Of a stretch of DNA of 64,000 nt, positions 15,301-28,800 are shown piece by piece; position 1 is the stretch's first letter; each line of letters starts with the position of its first letter. The notes under the pieces were generated by a model. It saw only the letters and a list, made by a program, of their open reading frames with translations. It did not search any database and was not told the DNA's origin. The position numbers and the translations under genes were made by a program. The DNA is taken from NCBI GenBank assembly GCA_037954325.1, contig JBBMNZ010000027.1, positions 4,319,501-4,383,500 on the forward strand, read 5' to 3'. The stretch is from Fistularia commersonii. Taxonomy: Eukaryota; Chordata; Actinopteri; Syngnathiformes; Fistulariidae.

Positions 15301-16741
15301 CACATTGGCCAGCAAAAGTAGTTGCCTAAGACGCAAAGATGAGTTGGTTTTTAATTTTTTGAACAGAAGCTTGGTAGCATTTGGAATCCCCCAGATACCT
15401 TTCACTGGTTTGGACGCTAATATGTAGCCGGCAAAGTTCAGTTATTGATAGCTATGCCCTGGTTACGTATTGATCCCCTACAATACTGAGAATTTCTTTT
15501 GCGGCATGGTTTGTGAACATCCCACACATCGGATGACAATTTGGTTTAGATTTCACATCCTATATCCTCTACCACGCAAACTTAATGTAGTTAAAGGCTG
15601 ATTTTTATGGTAAGAGACATTTAACAGCTTATCAAAATAGATTTGCTTGTCTAATTAGAGCATGTGTTCAAAAATGCAAAATACAAGAGTATGATGTCCT
15701 TCCATATTACTTGATGAATCTTGACATTGTCCACCTTTGTCTTTCTTCATCAGTGTCTCATCTTCCCCACAGTAAAGCAGCTTGCTTGTCTTACTCTTCT
15801 TCCAAAAGTGGACCACCAATTCAGCTAATGCTTTTTGATGTCAGCATTTTCAGCCCCTTTTATATCCAGCATTATCTGATGGTCTTGTTCTTTTAATCAT
15901 TTTACACGCACATATGCTCATACACGAACACACACACTCATGGCAGAGGTTCTACCTCTTAACTGCAATTGCCTCTGCATTGTTCTCTGGCTTTGTGTGC
16001 ATTTTATGTCAGTCGTACTAGAACTGGCCTGTTTACTAGGATTAGCGCATTGGCGACTTAGAGGCTGAATTGTGCCTCTTTTGGAATAAAAGCCTGTTAT
16101 AGCGCACATTGTACCTTAGCTCATCATTCTCCGATGGGAGTAAAAGCACTCCAGTATTTTTTTCTTTTTCATTGTGTGGATCTAATTACATTGATAATAG
16201 ATATTTTGTTGGAGTTCTCTATCTGATAGTTCTACATTATTTATCTACTCTTCATCTAGTCTCAGTAGCCTCTTGTACACAGCCAGCTTAAGCAGAGAAC
16301 TTTGTACATAATTTTATATCACATTGTATTATGTGAACCGAGATGGGACTGTTGGAGAGATTATTCTACTGCTTATCCAGTAATGGACGTAGTCCCAATA
16401 CCAAGCTAACTGTATAAAAAGTGACACCTTGGAGTTGAAAATATTCTCCCAAAACACTGATGGTGGCTGTTTTTTATTTATTTATTTTTTGTTCTTTGTG
16501 TAAGTGAGCAAAATGTCATAAATATGGGATCATTTTAACACTATTGTGAAATCTTGGAATGCCTTTTTTCTTCTGTGCTTAAGTATTGCAATTTTCTAAC
16601 CCAGTGGTTTTGAAGCAGAGGAAAATGCGGCTAACAGAAGTCATTTCATACTCAGTTGCAGCTACTATTATAGGTAGAGGAGAGAGAGAGAGAGATTACA
16701 ATTGCTTTGTGATAAATCTTTCTTTCTTTTTGACTTTACAG

Positions 16742-16840
16742 GTATTTGGTGATTACTATCACTTCCGACACCGCATGCTCTCAAAGAGATCCCTGTCAGA
16801 ATTCAGGGGGACACAAGTCCGTCTCGGAAGAGATCCCAAG
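16742..16840 (+). CDS. furin: FURIN exon: second half of propeptide, with secondary cleavage site
   Basis: Acceptor TTTACAG at 16735-16741, donor GTAAGA at 16841, 33 codons, phase 0/0. The start VFGDYYHF is the convertase propeptide signature. The internal site R-M-L-S-K-R/S (cut between 16789 and 16790) keeps the P6, P2 and P1 basic residues of the furin second-step autocleavage site. The His at 16769-16771 aligns with the pH-sensor His (human His69). The preceding residue is Arg where human FURIN has Trp. Confidence 0.95.
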
Positions 16841-19800
16841 GTAAGAATTTCGTATTTTAGAGATTTTTATTTGATCACATGTCAGAGGAACCTTGACAAA
16901 CTGGAACGTACTTTAGCCTGAAGATCAGCATGGGTTGTAGAAGAAATATATAACAGGTTATTTCCTTGATCAAAAATTTGAGGTCACTATCATCGTTACA
17001 TTCCCTGTGACCTATGTCCGTTTTCATCTTTCACAGTTTTGCTGAAGACCGTGCTTTGCATGCATCAATTCCAAAAGTTGCCTTTTTTTTTTGTAACATG
17101 AATTTGTTTTGTCTCTTTGATTATTGTTGATGATTGTTGGTGTGTTGTCTTATTGCTTACCAATACATTTTGATGTGAGTAGATGTGTGTAGTACCAATA
17201 CATTTTGATGTGTGTAGCACCATGCTGAGCTGAAGGCCAGTAAAGGGAATAGAAACTTAGAGATGCATCAAGTGGCAACCTTTACATGACCAAAAAAACC
17301 TAATTAAAGTCTTTTCTTGTTATCGGACTTCTTGAAGTTGTCTTCCCAGAGGATACCTCCCAGGTACACATCCTAAATGAAAATGTGATGGTCTCCTCTC
17401 AGCTGATCTAAATGGAATTTTCAAAATTCAGTTTCCTCAGGTTTTTTTTTTTTTTGCAAGTGACGGAGTTGTGTTTGAAAATGAGTCTGTGTCCCAGCCC
17501 AGAGGGAAGGACAAAGGGAAGAGATTGAAATTAAAATTCATATCAGTGGGAACACACAAGACAGAGCCTAAGAGGACATTTTGAACAGTAAATATTATAA
17601 AAACTATATTTCTTTTTCAGATCCCTCACAAAGCACTCTACATTTTTTCTCAATATTTAGGAAACTGTGAGCAATAAACAGAAGTGAGACATGGGGAATG
17701 ACTAAGCCAAAGGCAACTTTCCTGACTCGTAGCGTTTATGTGGTTAGTTAGTCAATAATTGGCTACTGGGCAGTGGCAAAAGGATATGATTTGATCCTAA
17801 CATGCACATAAAAATGATAATAAAAAATCCTTGTAGTTGAACCATTCATTTTGAAAGGAACGTTACTCATCATTAGATGATTTTGGAACATCCAGATCTG
17901 TATCGCCTATAAATCTGTGTCCGGATCTTTTTTTAAATCACCACTCCACTATTTAAGAACCGGTCAATACCATTACTTTCTACCATTATTATTGTTATTA
18001 TTCTGTAGAGAAACATATCCATCATCAATAGCCTCCTTTCACACATAAATATGCCTGGTTCAATATTACGGAGAAAGGTAACCAATAAGCATTGTCACAT
18101 AAGTCCATCTTTTCTATTGTTTACAGTCGACATTTCTTCTACATGTTCTACAGCCATGCTAATCAGTTGAAATGTAAAGCCCTTTCACCAGGCTACTGAA
18201 GCTTTTAATGTAAATTGTTTTAAAGTTGAAATAAAAAGAGGCGTTTTGTGGAGGTCTAGCCAAGTGCATTTCACCACGGTGTGTATTTTAGGCCTGCGAT
18301 GACATTCATATCCAATGAGGTGCCTTAACTTCTTCAAATCATTGGTAGTCTGGTATAACCAGATAGTCTAGTATAAGACATGTGACAAAAATTCTCACAA
18401 TCAAGCGGTATTTTGCTAATATAAGTTGTACATTGTTTTGGCCAATTAAAATATTTTAGTCACCGGTCATTTACATGAATATGATTAATCATAATCGCAG
18501 ATTCCGTTTTGCCCAGCATCCGTGCCACAAAGTTCAAAAAGAGAAGGGGGGGGGGGCACATTTCTCTGTCCCTTTCAAATCCCAACAGAAAAGCTCAACT
18601 GCACAATGTTTATATTTGACCTGCTTTTGCTCAGTGTTCTTCACCAAGGCCACACTGTGTCCTAACCTAAATTTCCTTTTTTACAGAGTCTTTGTGGACA
18701 GTCTACTCTGTCAAAGCCAGTATTGTCTCCCAAACTCCCAGTTTAGTGTCATCTTCAAATTTTTTTTTTGTTTGGTTGTCATTTTTTGAGAAGGCGGGGG
18801 TTGAATTATTTATCCAATGAAGTAATAAGCTGAACGAGATAACAGAAAATTAACATAAAAAGCTGGCATCACTGCTTTGATATTCAGGTGTTTACTTTTT
18901 TTATTTTGTCAGTCGCTGTTTTGTGTAATGTCAGCTTCGAGGTTAGTGACCCGAAGATTGAAATTAAATTGACAAAGGCTCTTTTGTCAGTAACTGTTTC
19001 AACCCTAAAAAAAAATCTTGTTCAAGAAAGTATTTATTTTGAAAAATGCAATTCTGAGTGAATGTTACGTGTTTTTCCCACGGTGCTTGTCATGTAGTCT
19101 GCCCCTTCTTATTTCCAGAAAAACATTTTCATCCTCGCACATAGATAGTGTGCCATCATCAAGGCTGTCCATAGCTGGGCCCCTGAGTAAACTGACAATT
19201 TAACTTTTGCATTTTTGATGAATCTGTCCCTGGACTTTCTGCAAACACAATAGATAGATATCGCCCGGAAAATGTGAATCTTCCAGCCTAAAGATATCCG
19301 GCTAGTACAGGTGCTGTTGGCCACAGAACTGAACTGCTTCTGCTGTCTTTGCAGAGTGTTAGTTAGTAGTAGCATACTAATCTTGTTATTTGGGATTTCC
19401 TTTCTCACTGTGACTTTGTTTCCTTAAGTTGAACTCCCTTTATCCCACAGACCTCGAGAGAAGTGCAGCCTAGTTATTGCAGGTCATCTCCTCTATTTAG
19501 GTCCAGCTGGCTTGGTTTTGCCTTCAAGAACTTGAAGTTTTATTGTGTTTATACTAAGAGCCTTGCCAGTGCTCTATTTTTGTGTCTCTGCCATCTTTGT
19601 ACCCTCATTCCATTTCTGTAACTGCACCGAAACTAATAATCCTTTTTATGCAAGTGAGGTTGGCCACATAATTTTATGTTAGCATCTGATCTAGAGTTGA
19701 TTATGATTAATAAAAGGGGACAACATATTTCCAATAGCAGGGATTCAATATTTCCTTGAGATCATCTCTTCAGTCCTTAAATTGGTCAACTCAAAGTTGG

Positions 19801-22800
19801 ACAAAAGGCGGAGTAAAGTGTTTGATAATTGACAAGCGTCTGGATTGCTGCCACAAAGTTCTCCTTAGAAGGTTCTCTGATGACTTGATGCCTGGATCTG
19901 TCTCTCAGTGCCCTCTAGTGCCCTTTGTCTTTATTTATACTTAATATTCTTTTTATTTCATTTTTTTTTAAAGATGTGTCCGATTTGCCTCAGTAGTTTT
20001 GTTTGAAGAGCTGAAAAGAGGCAGTGCAAACAAAGCACAGCGCTGCTGGCTTGGCCGAACCTCGAATTTCAATAGCAGGAATCAATTGTATGACAGGTCC
20101 AGGGTTTTCATTGCCTTTGAGAATGGCGGCAGGAGTCACGCAATAATACTTTACTATGAACATAACTGACAAATCTAGGGTTTTGTACCGCAATGGACAT
20201 TTCAGATTATGGAGGCAGTGCTTTAGTGCATTCTTCATTGTTGTCTTAGAAGATGCTGCAAAGGCAAGTTGGTGGACGGCCCCAGATCGGAGAGCATTTT
20301 GCAAAGCTAGCTTACTGCATTAGTGTTTTGCGCAAACACAATTTCTACATTGACAAGTCTGTATATTTTGATATACTGTGTTTTTTTTACTGTCAAAGCA
20401 CATGCAAACAAAAATCCTGGTTGTCAACTCCTGTCAAATACAGACAGGATTGTGTTTACACGACTGTCAATAGAGAAACTCTTCAGTATGAATGAGTTTG
20501 CCTTGGAAAAATATATCCTATATTGTTCCTTTCATTGGGAGGATTACAACCATTGTTATACATAAAGTCTTTGATCCCAAGCCCAGTATAATATTTTTCT
20601 CTGTAAAGAGGGCAGATAACTCCCTAGGGTGGGGCTTCCACAGCAGCTGGAAGGTAATGAAGTTTATACCAGTGTAATAGGGTTAGTTAAGGGTCTTCAT
20701 GTTTTTTCGTCTTGTCTCACCAAAGAAAACAATGCATCATTTTAACCCAAGTAAGCACAGATTCAATGCACCATCGTCGGATCATGCTGTGACACAAGTC
20801 AAACAAACCCATCCACCCAACAGTTCTCCTCCCCCAATATGGGCCTTTATCTCCTTTAATGGCTGGAAAAGAGCTCAGCACGTTCCTCCAAAGTTCTGCA
20901 GCCTCAGAGGCGTGGGAGATAAGAGAGGGATGAAAAAAAAAACAAAAAAAACTCTTGCTGTTTGATGCACCTGGAGCTACCCCGAAGTTGGCATGATGCT
21001 GGAGTTCTAAGCTAGCCTGTAAAGTAATCGTTTGACGAGAACAATAGGACGGGACAGGCCAGACTTACGTGAATATTGAAAATGAAAGAACAAAGAAGTT
21101 GAAAATAAGTTTTGAAACTCGGTCCACTAGACAGTTATGACAAAGTGTGTACCGTTTGCTTTGAAGTATTCGATGCTGCCCACCGTGGCATTGATCTGGA
21201 TCTACACTGTTTAAGTGTTCACTCATTCAGGCATAAGGTCATTCATTTATGAGAATAAGACCATCTTATATAAGTGACTTGTTTAATGAATGCTATCACG
21301 TCCCTCCGTCCATTTTGGGGTTTGAGCTATGGCTGTCTTGATCAAATTTTCAAAAGAAAAATTATCCTGAATAAAATGATTTGTGATAAGGTCATTGCGG
21401 AAACAAGCAGTTAAAACTTTTTATGACTTATCCTCCATATTTTATAGGTAACTTGGGTTGACCGTTTCAACATCTGCAATATGTCAGAAGCTTTCTGACA
21501 CAGGCTGCATAGCTGTCATACAATTTTCTTACTTTGAGTACTAGAGCAAGCTTTGAATTATTCAAGCTGGTGAAATCATTGCAGTGTTGTGAGTGACACC
21601 TCTTACAGTTCCTGTATGTCATTAAACAACAAGCTGTGGAATGTAGTGAGAAGTGACTTACAGTGTCAAAAACACAGTACACCCAACTTCCTGTACTGAT
21701 ATACTGAGCAGTTGCTGCAAAATCTGAGAATCCTGTCAGGTCTAGGATGACACTTTAACACCCGCAGTAGGTGTTTAAGTGAAAGACTTTTCAGAGAATT
21801 AAGGAGGAAGTGAACAAGGGGAATCACACTTCACCTTTTCGCTTTAAGGGAAATAGCTGTCTTTGACGTGACTTCAAAAACCCATAGTTGTGAAGGTGAA
21901 ATTTGTTCCACACCTAAAAGAGATACAGGAATCATCAATGTCAAAGATCAGCTAGCCTCTGAATTTTGTACGGATATGAACCTCCCTCCCACCCCTTAGA
22001 GCAGCAATATATCACCATACACGGTGTTCTACACTGCAGGGGTATATCAAGAAGTGTCAAATGATATTGAACTATTTTGTTTTTATCTCTGCATTTCAAA
22101 ACAATTTAAAACTTACAGGTATAAATCATTTAGAAGAGTAGTATATTAATTAAGATAAACACTTGGTCAGAACATTTTCACAGTTGCGCATTTGTATGTG
22201 AAATAGGGTATGTACCAATTTGAGCCTTTTTCTCAGTTTCAACAAGTAAATCTGCCAAAGTGCATTTCGGAGGAGAAAGGACATCCATTTTTTTCAATGT
22301 GGTACATAAAATTTCCTGGCGTTCTGTGAAATCACCGAGTGACAGTAGCATCTGTAAAAAATGACTCATTTATTTACATTTATATCTTTACCAAGGATAT
22401 GAAGGTAGTTGGTGTGAGAGACGAGGATACAGAGAATAGGGTTAGATGGAAAAGGTTGATTCGGTGTGGTGACACCTGAAGGGAAAAGCCGAAAGAAGAA
22501 AAAGAAGAAGTTTATTTCTTTACCACTACATCATTGCCCAATTTTCGATTCCGAATTCTAAAGGGATCATAATCAGAGTCCTAATACATAAAATGGTTTT
22601 GCTTTGTTTGCAGCAGACATATCTGTGATAAGTTCCCCTGCAAAATCTTTGCAGAACAGTCTGTTCTGTACGATGTTAGCAGTGATGTCACAATGCCGTA
22701 CAGCTACTTATTTCTGTACACACTTCATGATATGTCTTTATCTCAGTTCATTGGCAAATAATGGACACTGCTATGCTTTTACTGTAAATGCTCTTGTTTG

Positions 22801-25800
22801 AGCATGAATATTTCCAACAAATGTTTTTCCTTCACTAAGCTTCACTAAGTATGCGTTCCTGAATATTTTAATGTCAGCGGGCTAAGCTTACAAACAATGT
22901 TTTATCTGAATGATCACTTTTTTGAAAACCGGACTCCCACCAAAACTTTTGCTGAAAAACATCAGTGATGTTAGTAAGGCAAGAGCACCTCAGCAGTGTT
23001 AACTGGAGCGGCGCTGATACCCGCTGGAAGAAAGTGTAATGTCAGCCTTTTGTGACAGGACAGTAGCACTCTCATAATGTCCAAAAACAGAAGCTGTCAA
23101 TATTCAACTTTGCTGTGTAGGTTTTTGGTGCTGATCAACACAGGTGTTTAATCTCTAAGAATTTAATGGATCGAAAAGGGACCTACTGGACTGCACACAA
23201 GCAAAGGGAGCAGTATCCCCAGACCTCAACACCCCCGCAACTGAAATTCCTCATTACGTCATGTTTTCGTTGTGCTGATTGCTCACGCTTCCGTGGAAAA
23301 AAAAAAAAAAACAACCACCCTAATCTGACCTCCATCTCTGTCTTTATGCTTGTGTCTCTAGTAATCCGTAGAGGTTGTAAGAGAGGTGCACTGTGATTTG
23401 CTTCAAGTCAGGTGCTCTGTCCTTGTGACAGGCTGTTCTGCCTCTCCCCCCGCCCTTTATGCTCTTGTCTACCCAGGCATTTTGCTTTACAGCAAGTTCT
23501 GTGGAGGAAGTTACTTTCAAGCTTATTTTCTCTGCTTTCCGCCTCTGTCAACATTTTTCTTCAGGAGCTCGCATGTACAGTAGAAAAAACTCACAAAGCT
23601 GCAGATCCAGGCGACGGTTGTGTCACAACACTTCTACTGACTTTGTCAATCTCACATGGTCACTCATTTAGCTGTATCCATACACATAATAGATCCCTGT
23701 GCAACCTTTACACCAACCCAGATATTTTAATTAGTCATCAGAATTCATCAGTGAGTCTCATTAGTGAGAAGTCCACGATACCCCTGTGCCTCTAATCTCA
23801 ATGTCTGATGCTATCCTGCTGAGAATTGAGATCCTTTATTAATTAATTTGGCATGATGACCCTCAAATACTATTTTCTTCTTTTTTTGTAATGTTTGAGT
23901 TTGATATGACAGCAGTGTGCAATATCTTTTACTCCTTGAGGCTTTGTCCTGTATGGTAATTATCTTACTGCTTAGTTTTGCATCACTAATTTCGACATGT
24001 CTATATCTCTATTTGGTAAATTTCTTCTTTAGGTGACTTGGGCAGAGCAACAAGTGGTGAAACAGAGGAAAAAAAGGGACATCTTTGTAGAACCCTCAGA
24101 TCCCAAATTCAAAGACCAATGGTATCTGGTGAGTATGAGCAGTACTGAGCAGACACTTCTTCAAACTGAATTGTATATGGGTTTTTATTTCTTGGACAGA
24201 ACTCAGCATCACACATTGGTTGTCTTGTTTTATTTTTTTTTTAGAAAAATCCACCTAGTCATTGCAATTAATGAAATATGTGGCTGTGATTTCTCCTCTG
24301 AGTCCAATGAGATACTGCATGAATACAATTCATGGGTTTTGAGGGAAGTATTGTCTGCCTTAACTGCAGAACATCTCTGGATAATTTTTTTTTGCCTAAA
24401 TCGCCTAAATAATTGCAAAAAACCATGCTGTCCAAGTAATTACCACCAGACACAAAGTCACTCCTAAAAAAAAAATCAGATTTTTGTTTTCCATTTTTAA
24501 ATTGGAGGTTTACTCACGATGATTGGGAGGCAGAGTAATAAACAGAAGGATAATGAGTCTTGGGTTTTTTCTGTGTCTGTTTCTCTAACATTTGACATTC
24601 GCCAAGTTGTTGATAAACATTTGCAAAAACACCTTAAGTTTGCTGCTCAGCTTCACTCTTCCTTAAATTAATGCAATTCTGCTCCAGGCAGAAGAAGACA
24701 GTTGATTTTAAAACCCACTTGATCAGCAGCTGTTCCCCGGCCTTTTACAGAGGTAAACTTTGCTGTAGTGTGTTCAAGGAGGTCATCGTGTATTTGGGCA
24801 AATGGATAATTCTAAGGCTGCTGTGTAGCAATGTAGTTGATAAAACATCATGGAAAATTAGAAGAACCTCAAGATATGGTATAAAACAACTGTGCAATAC
24901 AACTGAAGCTTAGTGTTATACAAAAATAAACACATCCAAAGAATGGAATTTCCATTGCGGCCATGATATTAATGGTAAGTGGTCTCAACTTGTATAGTAC
25001 TTTCAAACACTGCATCTTCCAAACACTTTACACCAGACAGCATTGACTCATTCACACATGCACTCGCACACCAGTGGTGGCAGAGCTAGGCAGGCCATCA
25101 GGAGCAACTTAGGGTTCAGTGTCTTTGCCCAAGTGCACTTGCAGGCATGGAGGTGATTGTAATCGCCGACCTACCAGTTAAAGGGACGCCCACACTACCA
25201 ACTGAGCAACAGCTACTCCGATTTATTAGCAAATTTGTATCCCGAGAGGGAGGGTGGTGCCAATCAGAAAATTCTTCAGCTACGATTTAAAAAAAAACAA
25301 AACAAAGACCGAGCAAACCGTCTGCTATCCGAATGATTCCAGATATGTGGTACACATTAACAGAAAGCTGCTAGAATGCTCCTCACAGTGGCTGACGATT
25401 AGAGCTGTGTTGTGACCCAAAACCATTCAGCACTTTATAAATCAACAGCCGAATTTCGAAAGTCACTCTCTATCAGACAAATAGCCTGCGCAGAGCCCAT
25501 CGAACAGGAGTTGCATGATCTATGATTCTGGTCTTAATTAATTTGCCTGCAATTTTTCACTGTCCTACAACCAGTACAGCTGGCAAGTCTTACTTAAGAT
25601 AAATGAATGGAAGTGCCAATCTTACTGACTCTAAATTTCTTCAAGCCTCGCTATAAGTTTCAGGTGCTAGAAGCCAGACTTTGTAATTGCCAAATGGGAT
25701 CTTAAAAACAGGATTGCTGATATGGGTCTTTAATTGTCCATTAGTGAGGCGTGTAGATTGTTCTTTTTCTTAGAAGTGGCCTGATGACTGCAGGCTCCAG

Positions 25801-28800
25801 TGCTTGTGGGTAGAAAGAATGGATGTGTTGACAATTTGCTAAAGGTCTGAGGCTGTGCAGTTAATACATTCCTAAATAGCCTGTTGGCAGAAAATAGAGG
25901 CAACAAGACGGTTTTTCGATGTAGTGTTATTCCCTCAAGGTGTCCTATGATTGATTGGATAAAATCAATCGTGAATATCACAGGAACAACCTACATCCTC
26001 TACCTGACACGAATGCCCAAATTGATATCATTTTGCCTTTTTCTTTTCCTCCCATTGTTAAACCAAGGAAATTAATTGCAGGCTCTGGAGGACAAAAGTC
26101 CCAAGGCTACCCTCATAGTTGGGTTTGTTAATCTGTTGACAGTTATAAATGAGCTGCCTGCATTTTAATGTTTTTATGTGTCAGAAAAGAAGACACAGTT
26201 TCCACTTGCTCTCAGCTTTCTTTGGCACTTCTCCATGGAGATCTTTTGTTTAGAGAGACAACCTTCACCAACAGTAAGTGGGTACAATTGCACATAATTG
26301 CAAATTAAAGCATCATCTGTCAAAAACATCGTCAGATCTGCCCATTTCTTTGTAAACAGGCAATAGATGGAGTGTAGTGGTCACTAAATCAGATCCACCT
26401 TCATTTTGTATTGCCGTAAATTACTTTTACTTGGCTATGGTGATATATTAGCACAGCTGACTGCAAGTTGTTGACATTGACTAGAGGGAAAAAAACTGTC
26501 ATGAGCCATGATTAAACCCATTGAACAGCTGCTGCTGTTATGAATATGATGATTGCTCGAGTTTTTCAGAGATGTGGAAGGGACAGCCATTCAAACATAA
26601 ACCAATATTCTGTTGCTTAAATCTCTCGGCAACACACGGGGATGTAATGCTCATTAAACGCCAAATGAAAAGTGGAGAGGCACCGTTGGTAAACCTCAAA
26701 ACCTTTCCACCAGTGAGATCAGGATGTAAACTTCAGCGTTTCCTCATGAGCTCAAAATCCAGTGTCTCCATATTCCCAAGGCACCAAGTGAAGTCTGATG
26801 AAATCCGAGCTTACAGATTTTTTTTTAATACTTGTTGTAGAAGCTGCTGTATGAAGTGGAAAAACCTATTCAATTCTGTCCTCCAACATTAGAGGAAGGA
26901 TTGGCAAGCCTTTTCTTACAACACTATCATATAATGAGTGATGAGCCTCTTTAAATGGCCCGTCAAATAATCAAAGCTAGAAACGCACCTTCTTAAATAA
27001 AAAGGCATATAAATCATGAATGGAGTTGGGAGATATAAATTGTAATCTCATTGCACAGCTAGAAAATATGATATGAAATAAAAATGAATAATCTTTAAAC
27101 AATCAATGACACAATATTGTCATATTATTGGATGGAAAGACATTAGTGAAATGCCTATGAAATTTGCGTTTATCTATCTCTGGCTGTTATTAAAAATGAC
27201 TTTTAAATGTGAAATTATTGTTATATTGTATAATCTGAATAGCAGTCTGTAAACAAAAGTTATGAGACGAAGTGGTGTAGCTCCTAAAAATGTAAAATTG
27301 CAGATGAGAGAAGAGAGGAAGTGGTTGTCTTGGCAGTCTTCTTGATGGACAGATTCTAATGTCAGGCATCTGTTGTCACCGTCCATATTTCATAGTCTTG
27401 CAACATTTGCCTAAATGATGAGACCGATTTTGTTTCAGGCTTAAAGAGAATGGCTTTTTGATAATATGTTCAAAAAGAGAAGCAAAGTGCAGATGACAAG
27501 GTTGTAAAGCAAACCTTCTGTCTAATACACTTAAAATGGGCTGAAATCCAAAATGATAGTGCCTCGGATGGTGCATAGATGCATCCATTTTATCCACTGC
27601 AACTCTTTAAAAAGAAATCATTTGAAGTCGATGAAAGGCAGACCGCTTTGCACAAAGGTCAAGTTGATTGTCAAGAGCAAATCAAAATGCATTACTGTGT
27701 ACCATCATCATTACTTTGCTCAGTATAAATAATAGAAGTGATAAAGGAGAGTGTGACACTGAGGCTTAGATTAGAGATATGAAGATGCTCTCACACCTTT
27801 CCTTGCCACTGGCAACTCACTGGGAAACCGTTACATGTGGAGTCTTTCAAAATTCCTTTTTCGGAACAAAGTTTTTTTTAAATTTGCTCTTTGAAGCAAA
27901 GGTAGCGTTGTCATGAACATTTTACATTGAGAGTGACGTGTACTGGAGAAATGACCTTTTCCAGGGGCTGCTGTGTGTTGGACCCCCAGAAATGGTTATA
28001 ATACTAGTCGTTCTTATTTCACAATAGCAACTAGTGTGTAGGTGAATACTTGGATAAAAGGAAGAGGGGGGTGCACATCAGTGTGTGTGAAGTGCAAAGA
28101 TGTGCTTACCACAAGTTAGAGTGAAGGTGTATTGAGGCTAGTCTGACTGCCATACTAATAAGCCTGGCTCTCTGTAGTCTTACTCAGTATCCAATTTTCA
28201 ATACCCCATGGACACTGGTTACATCAAAGTTGTGAGATGACTAACCCTTTTCCAAAGTATTCACTTAAATATCTTAAGTGATCACATAATTTATGAGTAA
28301 GCCATTCCAGACTAAGTTAAAAGCACATTCTTGGAAGCGTTCACATGTCCCTTCTATAATAAGATTTCATGGACGTGATTTGCTTTTCTCCATCCTCAGT
28401 ACAACGACAACCACCGTGACTTGAATGCCAAAGCTGCTTGGCAGTTGGGTTACACAGGTAAAGGGGTGGTGGTGTCCATCCTGGATGATGGAATAGAAAA
28501 GAACCATCCCGACCTGATGCAAAACTATGTGAGTATATCTCGTGACTGTCAATGTATAAAAACAAGCAATTTAAACATGATAAAAGAACACATTTTAAGT
28601 CAAACCATTTGACCACGTCTGAAGGTATTTGAGCTTTGTTTTGCAAAACGACAACCATATACTCTGGAGACTATATTTCCCAGTTGCTTATAGTGTTTCA
28701 TTTCATTGTAACAGAAAACATCAATCTTGAAATGAATAGCTGTTCTTAAAGACAAAGCTAAGTATATTGTTTTGTCTCTCTTTTGAGGATCCGGAGGCCA

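Larger units (their letters stand above)
1..16741 (+). other. FURIN intron (5' part of a very long intron after the first coding exon)
   Basis: AT-rich, no exon recognised. I looked for the exon encoding the signal peptide and first propeptide half (family motif GFLNLG before the splice site) in all forward frames and did not find it, so it probably lies upstream of the window. Visible contents are a dispersed-repeat fragment near 1510-1610, a TG microsatellite at 2310-2340, a perfect hairpin at 3288-3321, an AT run near 7710, a T run near 10110 and a GC-richer block near 11450-11700. A GA run at 16678-16697 lies just before the exon. Confidence 0.75.
16841..24032 (+). other. FURIN intron, 7.2 kb
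   Basis: AT-rich, no exon recognised. It holds a 35-bp-period tandem pair at 17159-17217, G and T homopolymers near 18545 and 18762, and a retrotransposon-like 3' tail at 22403-22510. Open frames such as 23412-23795 have no recognisable domain. Confidence 0.85.

Noticed and set aside
23412..23795. 127-codon open frame in a FURIN intron
   Set aside because: No recognisable domain, no splice support, overlapping frames equally open; probably chance.
24033..24467. 144-codon open frame starting with FURIN exon sequence
   Set aside because: Only 24033-24128 is exon; the rest reads past a good GTGAGT donor into intron.
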